64,000 nucleotides of DNA from Heliocidaris erythrogramma (Eukaryota; Echinodermata; Echinoidea; Camarodonta; Echinometridae), in contig CM046859.1 in assembly GCA_025617745.1 (NCBI GenBank), positions 21,638,006 to 21,702,005 of the forward strand. The letters are read 5' to 3'. Of the stretch, positions 14,104 through 25,046 are shown in pieces; positions within the stretch are counted from its first letter, which is position 1, and each line of letters opens with the position of its first letter. Position numbers and translations under genes: made by a program. The notes below the pieces were generated by a model. The model searched no databases, was not told where the DNA came from, and saw only the letters and a list, made by a program, of their open reading frames with translations.

Positions 14104-14311
14104 CATTATATAGCGTACGCATGGAACTGGTATGGATGTACCCCCTACGCTCGATGGAAAGAGAGGGGCTATTATGTGAGATTGTTACTTTGCTTCGACG
14201 GGAGCCCGGATAGCTCAGTTGGTAGAGCACTGGTCATGTAACCCAGGGTCCCGGGTTCGAATCCCGGTCGGGGCATTGTAATTTTCTCACATTTCTTCAT
14301 GATATATTCAA
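14104..14311 (+). mobile_element. tRNA-Thr-headed repeat unit, copy 1
   Basis: A 208-bp unit running from CATTATATAGCG to GATATATTCAA. It is nearly identical to 14428-14635, with only a few substitutions and small indels. The tRNA-like part is internal, preceded by 100 bp of shared 5' sequence and followed by a shared 36-bp tail. A TATTTATATAGCGC box just to the left looks like the reverse complement of a SINE tail. It is either a young tRNA-derived SINE pair or a tandem tRNA-pseudogene duplication. Confidence 0.7.
14204..14275 (+). pseudogene. tRNA-Thr(UGU)-like sequence, first copy
   Basis: This 72-nt sequence folds as a tRNA cloverleaf. The D arm is GCTC/GAGC around AGTTGGTA. The T arm is CCGGG/CCCGG around TTCGAAT. 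The acceptor stem pairs 6 of 7 with a G:G mismatch. The anticodon loop CATGTAA would give UGU, but position 33 is A instead of the near-invariant U, and one anticodon-stem pair is broken. The A box and B box (GGTTCGAATCC) are intact. It sits inside a repeated 208-bp unit, so a tRNA-derived repeat is likelier than a working tRNA gene. Confidence 0.65.
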
Positions 14312-14427
14312 TTTACTTCAATCCTATCAATTATGATATTTAATTACGAATTTAAATTGTCCTCTATAGGAATTCGTTGGCATGGATTTGCCCGACTTTA
14401 GAGGGAAGACCTGTCTCATTGGTAGGC

Positions 14428-14635
14428 CATTATATAGCGTACGCATGGAATTGGTATGGATGTACCCCCCTACGCTCGATGGAAAGAGAGGGGCTATATG
14501 TGAGATTGTTACTTTGCTTCGACGGGAGCCCGGATAGCTCAGTTGGTAGAGCACTGGTCATGTAACCCAGGGTCCCGGGTTCGAATCCCGGTCGGGGCAT
14601 TGTAATTTTCTCACATTTCTTCATGATATATTCAA
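14428..14635 (+). mobile_element. tRNA-Thr-headed repeat unit, copy 2
   Basis: Same 208-bp unit in the same orientation as the copy at 14104, separated from it by 116 bp of unrelated AT-rich sequence. Differences are limited to single-base changes such as one extra C in the ACCCCCC run and ATAT versus ATTAT. Confidence 0.7.
14528..14599 (+). pseudogene. tRNA-Thr(UGU)-like sequence, second copy
   Basis: Identical over its 72 nt to the tRNA-like sequence 324 bp upstream, including the A at position 33 and the G:G mismatch in the acceptor stem. Sharing both defects shows they pre-date the duplication. Confidence 0.65.
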
Positions 14636-15974
14636 AATTAATATAATATTATATACCTACCGCGGTACTAGTAGGTCTAAAACCATAAATAGCATCATAA
14701 TTTTTTTTTTTAAATCCAAGGAATTTCAAGCATTATTGCCACTACCAATATAATAATCTTTCCAATCACATAATATTATATCGATTTTTCTTCACGTATT
14801 TCAAAAAAGTATTTTTATCAGTGTTAAAATAACAAAGTTTAATTGACAGGTGTAGATTTTACGACATGTTGCGACATCTGGTATTTGTCAACAATAAGTC
14901 GGCAAATTAACGTTATTTACTATGTATTATAGGTAAGACTTCTCCTAAGTAGTTTTCACAACTTTACAAGAGAGGGAAAGTCATTCCAAACCGAAGAGGG
15001 AGATATTCCACTTTCACTCATGGGTACATTTTCAAGGCATAACATTACCCAACTTCCCCTAAAATCACATCCGCCTTCGTCTCAGGAGCGTCGTTAAAGA
15101 GGGTGGGGAGGGGCCGAAGGAGCGGATGTTACATTAACGTTCCTTTGCTATACTTACATTACTGTTCTGAATAATTTCTTTCGTTTCTATTTATAATACC
15201 AAAACCATAATCAATGTAATACCCTTTCCCAAATGGGTGCTCTCGCGGTGTGGTTCTCTTCGTGTAAACATGGATCGATATTGTATCACAATAAAAATAT
15301 TAAGAACATTGTATTTGCATCTGCGAAATTACAATGTCTTGCAATGAATGCTTACTCAATTCAAAATTATGCTCATCATCCAGAAATGGAATGCTCAGAT
15401 CGGTTATTAATTGACCCTTCTTAATAATCGCAACTTTGTCAAGGTCGGGTTCCATTTTCGATTTCTGTAAAGTACAGTACACGCATGTATATACGTGAAT
15501 TGAAACTATTTTTACGCAGACATGTATGTCAGTCAATGACAATATATCGTTTCATTGCGAGTCATATTACTATTAAACTATTTCAATGTGTCTATCATCG
15601 GTGTGGTAACCACACTTCACTAAGCATTTTAGACGTGAAAATTGAGACGGATGATTGTTTAGGCAAGCTATTGCATGAAGATTTTTAATTAAAGAGCATT
15701 TTTTAAATCATTTTCTTCTCCTGATATTAATTTTGAGGATAAGGTCCACCCTGACATCAGAAGATCAGCTCCGATTGAAACAAATCCAGAATATTTTTAA
15801 CAGATCATAAAAAACGTTCGAGAAAAGTCGGATGTCAAACTGTGAAAATAATAGCTAGAAACGTGCATATACAAAAAATCAGCCATGTCAAAGAAAATAA
15901 TAATCTATACATAACATTCAAAAACAATTACTTGTCGTGGCATTAAGAAAATTTTAATGAATTGTCTGCTATAT
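14636..15974. other. Non-coding DNA
   Basis: AT-rich with no recognisable gene, RNA or repeat beyond a short poly(T) near 14700. Confidence 0.5.
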
Positions 15975-16002
15975 CACTTGCGTATTTAGGGGGGCACAAT
16001 CA

Positions 16003-16142
16003 GGGGAGTGTTTCATCAAGTGTTTTGTCAGTGATTTTTACTGACAAATTTGCTCTCAGCCAATCAGATGCAAGGCTTTCAGTAGCTTAAAACAGTTGTC
16101 GGTAAAAAAATCACTGACAAAACGCTTGAGAAAACGCTCCCC
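16003..16142. mobile_element. MITE family A, copy 1, nested in an older repeat
   Basis: A 140-bp element with arms GGGGAGTGTTTCATCAAG and CTTGAGAAAACGCTCCCC. Each arm carries GTCAGTGATTTTTACTGAC or its derivative, and the centre contains CTCAGCCAATCAGATGCAAG. The same sequence recurs at 23839. It interrupts a GGGGCAC-rich element at 15975-16266 whose right end GATCCGCCCCTG is hAT-like, so insertion was nested. Confidence 0.8.
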
Positions 16143-17843
16143 AGGCGGTTCCAACCACTGTGAAAACCCACGCAACACAAAATATGTGCCCCTGAATATT
16201 ATTGTGTAACTTTTCGGAGTCGTGCCCCTTCACCTCCTCTTTGTACTAATCTTGGATCCGCCCCTGTGGTCCCTAAATCGTTCGATTTTGTTTTCTATTT
16301 CAAGAAATGGTTTCCATGTGAATGGCAATCTATAGATTAGCCAAAAATAATAAGGGGAATCTCGTCTTGGCTTCGTGGAAGTTTAAAGTGTGAACGGACG
16401 TGCAGGCTTAGCCTCATTTTGGGAGCAGAATTAGGACATGAGCTTCTCTGCTTTCAAACAAAAGCAGTTTGTTTAGCAGGCAATATGAGCTACTGGGTAG
16501 GGTAGTCTGTTTAATAAGGTCCTGACTTTATTTAGCAGACGACTTAAATTTTTATTGCAGGCGGGGAGAGATGAATCGTTTTGGAAAAACTGAAATATCA
16601 GTGAATTATGCCGTTTGTCTATAGTTGATGAAATGGAATTGGGACCTATTAAAGGGGCTCGATCCAAACCGATTGTTTTCCATGAATAGATCTTAAGCCA
16701 ATGGGCACTTCGCCGGTGGCACTTTGAAGACCCAACTTCTAAAAATAATTTCTCAGCCGCTAAGCTAAAAAAAAAAAATTACTTAAATGACACGAAATTT
16801 GTTCATTACAGATACTGATTTTGTGTAATATTGTTATTATTTTTTTCTTTAATCTATTTTTGTTTGGCGGGTGAGTTAGTAGATAGGACGGCATTTATAT
16901 CATTGTAAGCTTTCTTCACTGGATAACAATTTGCAGCTGATATTTGTTCTGGGGTGGAATTAATATGATATAGGCCTACTGGTACTAGAAGATAAATGTG
17001 CCTACTCTATAATGATTCTGATTAAGGGACAGATTTTTTTTTTATTGGATAATGTGTTATTTTATGCTTAGCTTGCTTCTACTTTTATCGAGTATACAGG
17101 TCTGACACACGTCATGAGCATCAACGTTACACCTCTCCAACTTGTCGACGAGGTTACCCCCCGCCCCTCGTTGGGCCTGACCCCGCCGCCGCCCCTGTTC
17201 ACCTAGTAGGTCGTCTCTCATCACGACACACAAACGAAGTCTTCCTGTTTAACTAGCGGCAAGCTTTCTTCTTCCCCTTCTTCTCAGAGCTCCCAACTTA
17301 CCCCCTTTCGAATGGATAACATTTACAAACCACCCACGAATATGCAACCTGATACTCATGAGTGAGGATTGAGATGCTATAATATTAATTTAAGCTTACC
17401 TTTTTCATCATACCATGAGGTTATTTTGTTTCGTTTTCGTTTTTGCTTGGTCGGTACGCTCAAATCATGCATCGGGTTTTCGTATCGCACGGTAACGCTC
17501 CTGTGACGGTGCGTTTTTCGCGCGGCAATTCCGCCCAACATGTAACCGCATACCGCCACGTTGCCCGTTATGGAAACAAAAATTAGATCAAGCAAATAAA
17601 GCAGCACATACATAATGTGCCCCGTCATTTCATTTTTGAAGTCTTATGCTATCTGTGGGGGGCAAATATATGGTATTGTGTGTATAGAAAGTAATAATAT
17701 CAGGCGATGAGTGCTATGTTTGAGGTTGATATTTATCTAGGTTGGTAAACTGTTTTTACAGCGCTGAAGGAAGAATGATACATCAGTTCCAAAAAGTTCT
17801 CCGCCCTTGGGCCATCAGAGGTTTTACATACCGTGCCCCCCTT

Positions 17844-17879
<36 letters not shown>

Positions 17880-18474
17880 ACTTTATCTGTACTCTTCCAA
17901 TTAATCAATATCTGTGTACTGCAATGTTGAACATTTTTTTAAATTCCTGTTCTACACTCTCTGACTTTGTAATATCCAGTTTCACAAAGAGATAGAAAAA
18001 CCTGAAGCAGAATTAATGAAATGTCTCTCACGCATTAAAAACAATGTATTCCAGCAGTCTTGTTCACAGAATGGGAAATAAGTAGGTTTCATAATAAATT
18101 ATAATGTGAACATAGCTTTTGATGATATTTTTCAAACATAACTGCTGAAGAATGGGCTAATATGGAGAGTGTTTTGGTTCAATCAACCATTTTCTTTCTT
18201 TAAACTATAAAACTGACAATTTCATGAATTATAAAGTTAAAGCATATCACTGACACATACCATAAGGGACAATGCCAAAAAAAAAATGCTTTCATATTTT
18301 TTTCATTCTGCACGCAACTACCATAGGCCCTATTTAAATTCAGAGTTATTCAAATGCCAACGTGGTGAAAAGGCCAGTTTTATAATCTGATAAAATATCA
18401 AGCACAACATTGCACAGCATTTTAAACGTGTTTTTTTTTTTAATTGTAAAATCAGGGGTATATCATTTTAACAT

Positions 18475-18505
18475 CAAAGTTGAGGGGTCTCCCCCTTCAA
18501 CTTTG
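18475..18505. repeat. Short hairpin
   Basis: CAAAGTTGAGGGG pairs with CCCCTTCAACTTTG, with one bulged base and a very short loop. Stem ~13 bp; function unknown. Confidence 0.6.
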
Positions 18506-20186
18506 CATAAAATATTGAACAGTACATGTTCACAATGTTTATGGAGATATTTGTCATTATGGTCTGTCATTATAGATAAGCGACACGAATCAATTACAAT
18601 TTTGTTTTGAAAGTAAAAGGTCAAAATCCAGCATTTGGTTGCAATTATATTCAATATCTCGTCCTTAATATAGTATATTATCGATTTTAATTGGAAAGAA
18701 ACAGGTGATTACAGACTAACGATAAAATGGCTTTCTGCTGCATGGCCAAATTAAAATTCCTTCAAGGATTCTTTTTTAAAGTCATAACTGACAATTAATG
18801 ACCTATGATTTCACAGGTCAAAGGTTAAATTATAGTTGGTGATATCTTGACCTCAACATTGTCCTCCGTTCACGTCATCTTACTCTCATTTTCGGAGGTA
18901 TTCCCCTTCTGAGCACGTTCTAGTGATAAACCCATGTCCTTTCTAAATCCTTCGTTGGCAAAATTCTCTGAAAATAATGCACTTTGGTTATAAGTGGTAG
19001 GTACACTGTCGAGATACGATCTCTATGGTAAGCCCATAATTGACAAACGATTTGTCATTTCCATTGCAATTTGTTGCTGCCTTTTTTTTTATCTGTAACA
19101 GATCATCAGATGAAAAATTTGAGAATTCAAAAGCTGTAACAATGTGCAGCGTCCTAAGTGTTTTAGCCAATATTCCCGTTGAAAATATACATATTTTTTG
19201 AATATTTCAGCGGGGATTTACACCTGTATAGAACAAAGAAATAATAATAATAGGAAAAGGTGCTGGAAATGATGAGAGAAAATAAGATAATGAAGAATGA
19301 GAGGAAGAGGGGTAGCAGTAGCTGAATCATGAGAGGAACGAGATAAAATAATGGTCGACGAATGTAATGAAGCAAAGATAAGGCTAAGCAGAGAAAGTGA
19401 AGGAAATAGACGGCTACGAAGGAGGAGAAGAACTGAAAGAAAAAGGAGGAAAATCATCCGAAAGTGTAGAGCATGAGGAAGAAGAGGAGAGAAGGAAACA
19501 GAAGGAAAACATAATGTGCGCAACACATGGAAGTGATGGTACGGCAAGCACCCATCTCACGCGGCTACGCTCGGCTGGCACATCGAGGAGTACCCGTGTG
19601 GATTGAGTGACGAGCTGGTGATCTAGGTCCTCATTTTGACACCGACTGTGGAGTATTTTTCTTTAAAAATACCAATATCGAAAACTTGTCTAATTCTTTC
19701 TTTTCTGAAGAAATATCATTCTTTCCCCTTATTTGATTAATGAAGTTGATAATCATAATAGCTTGATTATTGCTCGAAGGAGAAGGGCTATATTTTTTTT
19801 TTTTATCTCAATTTATTATCATATTATTATTAGAAAATGTCATGAGTGCTACAATTTCCCCTAGAGCAATGGAGGCAATTTAGAGCTATGAACTAGTTCG
19901 TGTTTGGGGGGGGGGGGAAATCTGTTTTGTAATCTACTTTATTATCATACTAGTCTTAGAAATATAGAGGCATGTAATTTGTAGGTGTTGTTAACTTGAA
20001 ACAATAAGCATATTCTTAAATCAAGTTCTATAATTGTAATCATTGGCTCCTGAACAATGCACGTTACAAATATGGCACGTTGTAAAGCTGGGATGAAAAT
20101 ATTGAGGTATTTGAATGTAAATGTGATAAGTCCTAATGACTAATTTTGTCACTTTTTATATGAGAAGACATTCATACGGGACCTAG

Positions 20187-20189
<3 letters not shown>

Positions 20190-20230
<41 letters not shown>
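20190..20230 (+). repeat. (CA)n microsatellite
   Basis: About 20 pure CA units followed by ATGTATGTATG. Confidence 0.97.
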
Positions 20231-20235
<5 letters not shown>

Positions 20236-21544
20236 TGTATGTTATGTTCAATTCCACTTTTGATATTTAATTTGTTGTATCTTGCAGTATTCAATTTATT
20301 ATTTCACTCTGTTTTAAGATTTATATGCCTTTGTTTGTATTCCAAAGGGCCCCACTGAAAACCAGCGAATATTTGCTTATTTGGGCTACCTTTTTTTTTA
20401 ATATGCGATTTAAATAAATAAATAAATAAATATAAAGTGATTTCGTTCTTGTATATCTTCCTGATGGACATTGACATCTGATATCCCCCGGCTCAAATAA
20501 AGCCAAAATAATAATAACACAACGTCATCTTCACTATAAAAATTATGTCCAGGGATATTTGTAATAACTATCAAACATTCTTTATCCATTATTTCAATGT
20601 GAGCTGCTCAAGCAAATTCACTGACATAAATACAAAGATGACTGTACGTAATTATGTTACAACAAGCCTTTCAACTCTGAAATTATCCACTTGGGAAACA
20701 TGCTCGATGGAAATATAGTGCCCACCCTTCCCGTACTTATTATCCTATTAGGGCGGTCCATTTTCAATTGATTTTTATTTTGTTTCACATCATGTGTAAA
20801 AGCGCCTTTTAAATCCTCATAAAATCATAATAAAGGTGGAAACACCTGAGATTCATCCACGGCAGTTAACATGTGTTTCGGATAACAGGAGTCCTTGGAT
20901 GGAACTCCCATGTTCACTTGGACAATAAAAGATCCGATGGGGCCAAATAATTCGACCCCTGTTTGAGATAACTGGCCCATCACAAGACAAAGGAGGTTCA
21001 AACATCGGGAAAAGCTCAGGTAAATCGGAAGGAAATTCACCATGAAAGCAAGACTAATAAAAAAAGAGAAACCCCACCTATGTCGTCGCAGGTTGGTGGG
21101 ACCGGTCGACTCCCGGCGGTCCGTTTGATCCCCGACACCAACTCCCAGAGGTACGGTGGAAAATGCCTCACAGACAAGAGTCGTCTTTCTCCCAATATCT
21201 CACTTTCTCTCTCTCTCTGTCTCTCTGTCTCTCTGTCCTTCTATCCTTTTTTTCCTCTTTATTTCTTTCTCTCTCCCTCTCTCCAGCCCCCCCCCCTCTC
21301 TCTCTCTTTCTCTCTTTCCCATCCTTCATGGCTAAATATTTTCATTTTCAGGACAAACAAATTAGAAATTGGGAAGGCTTACCTCTAACAATTGGAAAAT
21401 GGAATATTTCAAATATTTCTCACAAATGAAATTATAGTTTAACTTATATTCATGTATGTCATTACAGGCTTATGCGGATTTACATGTTTATACATACTTA
21501 TTTCCATTTTTTTTTTTCGTTTTATGCTTATTCTTTTCACTCCT

Positions 21545-21642
21545 GTAGGTCTTATCCCATAATACTACTCTGTAGAGCGCTTAGAGACATCGCCGATGTA
21601 TTAGGCGCTATATAAAAGCGGAATATTATTATTATTATTATG
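21545..21642 (+). mobile_element. SINE 3' tail with ATT repeat
   Basis: TAGAGCGCTTAGAGACAT, then AGGCGCTATATAAAAGCGG and (ATT)n. It is the best-preserved tail of this type in the window. A truncated 5' part may extend upstream to ~21470. Confidence 0.65.
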
Positions 21643-23362
21643 TAAACCGTAGCAGTCAACTTGCCACCAAAATAATATTGAATAAAATTGATGTGCCTTT
21701 GTCCAGCACCCCCCCCCCCCCCTCCCCTCCTTCCCCTAATTTCAACCTACCTGCAAATTATTAGCTCCAGTAGAGTATCCAGAAATTTGATAAAGGGGAT
21801 AGGAGTGAAATCCTCAACAACGGAAAGGGAACTCAATGGATTGGGGCAGCCCCTCTTCCGTACAGACCCGTGCAAGTTCCAATGATTTTTGCCCCCTGGG
21901 CCTTGAAGCCGGAACGGGAGGAGGGGGCGCACTTCGTATTTACTCACTGGTTGACACACAGAAGTATAAACATGTGCATTTTATCTTGCTATGAAAACTC
22001 ATATCAAACAGTCAAAATGATTTTTCGGTAAGAGGATGTGAGTGCAAAGTGTGAGAGAAGAATCTCAGAAAACTCAACAAAAGGTGGCGCTAAACCATTT
22101 GAAGTCGTAGGATTTTGTTTTTGTAATTTAATTGTTTTTAAATAATGTTTGTGTAAGAACACAAAATATATTTTGCTGTTGTTGTATTTGTTTCTGTTTT
22201 CCACCTTTGAGAATATTACATTCAAATAAGTCATATAGACTATACAAATGTTACCAATGGCACATGTTTCAGCGAACATGACGGGTAAAATTGACTGGGG
22301 AGTATGCCTCCACATAATGTACGTACATATTTAGAGGATCACATTGTTTTGAATAAGCAAACCAGCTAAATAATGTCGGAATTATAATGGTTCTAGGTTT
22401 ATTTGGCTCCTAATATTAAGAAAATTTAAGTCTTAAAGTGTTTTGTAGATTCTGTATGAACCCAATGTGTGTATAAGTCAACCATATCCCATCATTAAGG
22501 AGCATTACTGTATCATTGTTATCTTAGGAACTATGGCAAACTTTAAAAACAAAAAGAAGCTTCAATTTCTCCCAGTATTTTTTTCCTCCTGGGTATAAAG
22601 TATCATATTAACTTATTGGTGCCGCAGCTTCATATTTAACGCATACCAGTCACTCAACCCATCCACTTGTCCATGATATCTCCACCGAGAGAGGGAGACA
22701 TTCCAACTGTCGGTGTGAAAGAAGCGAGAGCAATCGCGAGGCAGCGATGCAGATGAAAAAATATATTAAGTGAGGAATATACACTTTGTAAATAGAAAGA
22801 AGATTATACAGGTGGGTTAATAGATTGATAAGTTTCCGTCTGTATTTCTAGCAAAGAGATAAGGAATGCTTACTATATTAAATATGAATATGAGGAGATT
22901 CTATGAGAAAACTTGAAATGTAACTTGAAACCAAAGTAACCTAGAGGCAAAAAAACAAAACTTGAGACCTGACAAGACATCAAACAAACAAACAAACAAA
23001 TGTCTTCATGCTTTACTTGAGAGCAAATGATTTGGTACTGGATATGTAGGCAATCTTTAATTTGTCATAATAGCTCCATAGTTATAGGGGCGGTGGGCAG
23101 TTTTTAAGGAGGTGTAATTTTATGAAAAGGGGGCACTCTTCTACTCACGATGTATGTATGGCATTTCATAAATGAAAAGGATTGTGAGTAATGGCAACCT
23201 GATTATCATTTGTATCGATTCAAGGACATCATTTTGCTGCGACACTCCTAAATTATATGTCAATTTATGCATCGCAGAACGTTTATACATTTATCATTCT
23301 TTCTATTTACGAATTGCTTAGATCTTTATTTTTTTTTCAAATTGTGTCATGCACGAAATCCA
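21643..23362. other. Non-coding DNA
   Basis: C tract at 21709-21722 followed by GC-richer repeat-like sequence to ~21930, then AT-rich unique DNA with (CAAA)n at 22980-23000. No gene is supported. Confidence 0.5.
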
Positions 23363-23370
23363 GCTGACCT

Positions 23371-23612
23371 CAGTGGTGGATTTAGAGGGGGCACTTTCGG
23401 CTCGTGCCCCCCCCCCCTTTGAAAGAAAAGTATACTTTGTCCCCCCCCCCCCCCTGTTATAAATGATAACTTGTTTGTTTTGTGTTTTTTTGAAGAAAAC
23501 TAGAACAAACAAATCTGATAACCCTTTTTAAAAATTTTATTTTTGCTTGTCAGAAATTTTTTGGAGCTTTGTGTGCCCCCTCCCCTTTTACAAAATCCTG
23601 AATCCGCCCCTG
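23371..23612. mobile_element. Second hAT-type element with exact 8-bp target duplication
   Basis: This 242-bp element starts CAGTGGTGGATTTAG and ends CTGAATCCGCCCCTG, which are imperfect inverted repeats. It is bounded by the direct repeat GCTGACCT at 23363-23370 and 23613-23620. It holds two long C tracts and no open frame of interest. Terminal CAG and the 8-bp duplication fit the hAT superfamily. Confidence 0.85.
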
Positions 23613-23838
23613 GCTGACCTGATTTCGATTTGAACTTTGATGGCTCAATCAGCTGTAAGGAAATCATGCTCTTTATATAAACACATGATTGCTATATCAT
23701 GAGTCAAACCAGATTTTTGTAAAGGAAAATGCGTTTAAAAACTTTAGATTGGTTATCTATACCGAGATCATGTACATAGTCAACCAAATGATAATTCTTC
23801 GACTACATAATCAAATTATTCACCGTTTTCACAAAGCT

Positions 23839-23991
23839 CCAGGGGAGCGTTTCATTAAGCGTTTTGTCAGTGATTTTTACGGACAATTTGCTCTCAGCCA
23901 ATCAGATGCAAGGATTTCAGTAGCTTATAACAGTTGTCGGTAAAAATCACTGACAAAGCGCTTGATGAAACGCTCCCCTGGTCTTATGTAC
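23839..23991. mobile_element. MITE family A, copy 2
   Basis: A 153-bp element running from CCAGGGGAGCGTTTCATTAA to GATGAAACGCTCCCCTGG. It is better preserved than the copy at 16003 and shares the same internal CTCAGCCAATCAGATGCAAG core. No target duplication is obvious. Confidence 0.85.
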
Positions 23992-23999
23992 ATCTACCA

Positions 24000-25046
24000 A
24001 TAACTTACACCTACTAATAACAATTATAGGAATTTGCCTTTTTTGTGGATTTCATTGTCATTGTGTTCCAAGAAGAGATCTAATCTGACCAATACACTCA
24101 GGAAAGGAACTCTTTCATTTTCATATCGATCATCCTCCTCCTATAACACTGTAACCTCTCACACTACCATGACGTCACAAGAGAGTGTCCATTTATTCAT
24201 ACTCCGTGCTACCTTCCTCATTATAGGCGCCTCACAACTCAATTGTCCATCATCGTTATCATTATGCGAATGTTGAAACCAGTGATTGTTTCCATTGCTT
24301 TACTGTCCATTTATACCCACTCAACTCACAATCCTTGCAAATTCTCAAAACACTCCAATTGTTTGACAAGGTGACCAGTTATACCATGGTTTGTAGCTTC
24401 ATGGTTATACCAGTAGAAGTATCTATTGTACTCGACTTATAAAGACGACGATATTAAAAAAAAACTTTCTTGGATGTCAAAGTCAATGGATAGTTTTCAT
24501 GAGATAAAATTGACAATGCTTTTAACACAGCATTTGCGACAGTAATGTGTTATGTCTCACCGAAGACTTAATAACACAAGGCTTAAAGCCTGTCCCCTGC
24601 TGATCATTTAAGGCTCTTTATAAGTCATGCTCGGGGAGGCTCATTGAAAAGACAGGCGTATAGCTATTCGCACACTTTTTGCTTTGTAAAGTTTGGCACA
24701 AAGTTCGATTATTGTTGCCCATCAAACCTGAGTCAATGTTTTTGTGGTATTTTCTTTCATGTCTCGCGCAGATCAATACCGATTTCTTTTGGGACGGGGT
24801 AACGAGGTTACGGCTTTTGGGTTCACCTTTTGTACGCCAGGTAGGGGTCCGCAGTGCCCGTTGCCAAGGAACGCCAAAATCGACTCCATGCATGAAATCC
24901 GATACCATACTGATATGCGAACATTGAATGCACAGTGGGGAGGACTATTGTATGGCAGCGTAAACATAACTTATCTTTTCTACATGTGCTGAAGTTATCT
25001 TAATGTTGGATGTGGATTTAGCAAAGTAGTGGAGATAGATTTATCT
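24000..25046. other. Upstream region of the ankyrin gene
   Basis: No convincing coding sequence. The last 450 bp is GC-richer than the flanks and contains the TATA-like string, a possible small 5' exon (24772-24840) with a strong donor, and a weak acceptor ending at 24994. This is the likeliest place for the promoter and 5' UTR of the downstream gene; that is inference. Confidence 0.4.
24616..24624 (+). promoter_or_regulatory. Possible TATA-like box upstream of the ankyrin gene
   Basis: CTTTATAAG lies about 430 bp upstream of the first ATG, in a segment that becomes GC-richer towards the gene. A possible non-coding 5' exon follows at 24772-24840, with CGCAG before it and CAG/GTAGGG after it. 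The position suits a core promoter, but a single TATA-like string is weak evidence in AT-rich DNA. Confidence 0.2.

Larger units (their letters stand above)
16267..21544. other. Non-coding DNA with scattered microsatellites
   Basis: Contains (CT)n at 17847-17876, a hairpin at 18475, a G tract at 19906-19917, (CA)n at 20190-20230, (AAAT)n at 20411-20431 and a CT-rich tract at 21201-21320. The stretch 19535-19620 is GC-richer and looks unlike its surroundings, but has no clear frame or splice pattern. Confidence 0.5.

Noticed and set aside
14204..14599. A pair of functional tRNA-Thr genes
   Set aside because: Both copies lack U33 and share an acceptor mismatch, and both sit inside a repeated unit. 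tRNA-derived repeat or pseudogene is the safer reading.
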